Shown here: positions 63,481 to 64,000 of the stretch, one piece after another | How positions within the stretch are numbered: the stretch's first letter is position 1 | Layout of the letters: each line of letters begins with the position of its first letter | Assembly (NCBI GenBank): GCA_024642205.1 | Contig: JAHEBQ010000012.1 | Coordinates: 1 to 64,000, forward strand | From: Planctomycetaceae bacterium | GTDB lineage: Bacteria > Planctomycetota > Planctomycetia > Pirellulales > Pirellulaceae | Direction of reading: 5' to 3' | Length of the DNA stretch: 64,000 bases | Notes under the pieces: generated by a model | What the model saw: the letters and a program-made list of their open reading frames with translations, nothing else | The model's database searches: none | Told to the model about the DNA's origin: nothing | Made by a program: the position numbers and the translations under genes

Positions 63481-64000
63481 AAAACGCGACCCCCCATAAC
63501 CCGCCCCATCGCCAGCCAGACTTGATCATCGACGATTCCGATCGCTATTCGCGTTTGCGTTTGATCGGCTGGTGGGAACAGGAAAAGATTTCAGCCGCGA
63601 AAATCCTGGTTGTTGGGGCAGGTGCACTGGGCAATGAAGTCCTCAAGAATCTGGCGTTGCTGGGTCTGGGAAGTATTTACCTGATTGATTTTGACCAGAT
63701 TCAGGATTCCAACCTTTCCCGATCCGTCTTCTTCCGGGCCCACGATAACGGCCAGCCAAAGTCCCTCGTTGCTGCCAGGATGGCCATGGAGCTTAACCCG
63801 GACTGCAAGATTCAGGCGACCCATGGCAATGTCCTGACCGATATCGGTTTGGGTCTGGTACGCGACATGAATCTTGTGATTTGTTGCGTTGACAATCGGG
63901 AAGCCCGATTGTGGATCAACCGGATGTGCTGGAAAGCCAATACACCGTGGATTGATGGGGGAATCCAGGAGATCAATGGCGTGGCTAAAGTATTCATGCC
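63477..64000 (+). CDS. E1-like ThiF/MoeB-superfamily adenylating enzyme, partial
   Basis: The gene runs off the right edge; about 174 residues are visible. A leader of about 40 residues (ending DRYSRLRLIGWWEQEKI) precedes a Rossmann ATP-binding core. This has GxGxxG at Gly47-Gly49-Gly52, the acidic end of strand 2 at Asp71/Asp73, Asn79 and Arg82 (the SNLSRSVFF block), Lys95 and Asp139 in CCVDNREAR, as in E1 and ThiF/MoeB enzymes. The catalytic Cys is not yet reached. The start is TTG 63477, the only candidate after an in-frame stop at 63453. It should adenylate the C-terminal Gly of the Ubl upstream. Domains beyond the edge (JAB or a catalytic Cys domain) cannot be seen. Confidence 0.92.
   Translation, partial: MKNATPHNPPHRQPDLIIDDSDRYSRLRLIGWWEQEKISAAKILVVGAGALGNEVLKNLALLGLGSIYLIDFDQIQDSNLSRSVFFRAHDNGQPKSLVAARMAMELNPDCKIQATHGNVLTDIGLGLVRDMNLVICCVDNREARLWINRMCWKANTPWIDGGIQEINGVAKVFM

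Noticed and set aside
1..64000. tRNA, rRNA, CRISPR arrays and complete insertion sequences
   Set aside because: I looked for T-loop-like motifs, regular repeat-spacer patterns and transposase genes and saw none that could be supported.

Overview
The window looks like chromosomal DNA from a planctomycete, most probably of the Pirellulaceae type. This is inferred from protein style, not from a marker gene. The supporting signs are two membrane-anchored Ser/Thr kinases of planctomycete architecture, proteins with planctomycete-type c-heme domains, a GAF-HlyD/M50-HlyD pair beside a short SecA paralogue, Tat-exported TIM-barrel and beta-propeller proteins, an AroD-AroE fusion, and loosely packed genes on both strands with many long spacers. 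No rRNA, tRNA, CRISPR array or complete insertion sequence was seen.

Layout: 1-8.7 kb holds the end of a membrane glycosyltransferase, a DUF2064 transferase coupled to a ThiO-like oxidase, a kinase/c-type cytochrome pair, a seven-iron ferredoxin with a terminator, a LolA-like lipoprotein and a small conserved protein. About 1 kb without a credible gene follows. 9.7-16.3 kb is a co-directional SecA-like / GAF-HlyD / M50-HlyD locus. 16.3-23.7 kb (all minus) carries a second kinase, a Tat-exported sugar-isomerase-like protein, a metallophosphoesterase-tetraheme cytochrome fusion, a DUF4416 protein and ProS. 24.2-28.1 kb carries two exoribonucleases (YhaM-like and RNase R).

28.7-35.9 kb contains small conserved proteins, a nitroreductase, a methionine-salvage run (mtnB-mtnD-mtnC) with miaE, and a YdcF-like protein. 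36-42.8 kb has a frameshifted small membrane protein and the damage-tolerance cassette imuA-imuB-dnaE2; dnaE2 carries an in-frame insertion that looks like a REP-type repeat. 43-57.7 kb has an OmpA-like lipoprotein, a prepilin peptidase, aroK, aroDE, mutL with an intact endonuclease motif, a sigma-54 response regulator, an HlyD adaptor with a MacB-like permease, and a Tat-exported beta-propeller. 58-61 kb holds an EamA half-transporter, decayed remains of an RND efflux pump and a conserved protein of unknown function.

The most exciting part is the right edge (62.25-64.0 kb): a three-gene ubiquitin-like conjugation operon. It encodes a beta-grasp ubiquitin-like protein ending in glycine, an E2 with the HPN motif, catalytic Cys and Trp at the spacing of eukaryotic E2s, and an E1/ThiF adenylating enzyme cut by the window edge. 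A 42-codon ORF may lie between E2 and E1. A JAB/Mov34 protease gene would be expected just beyond the window.
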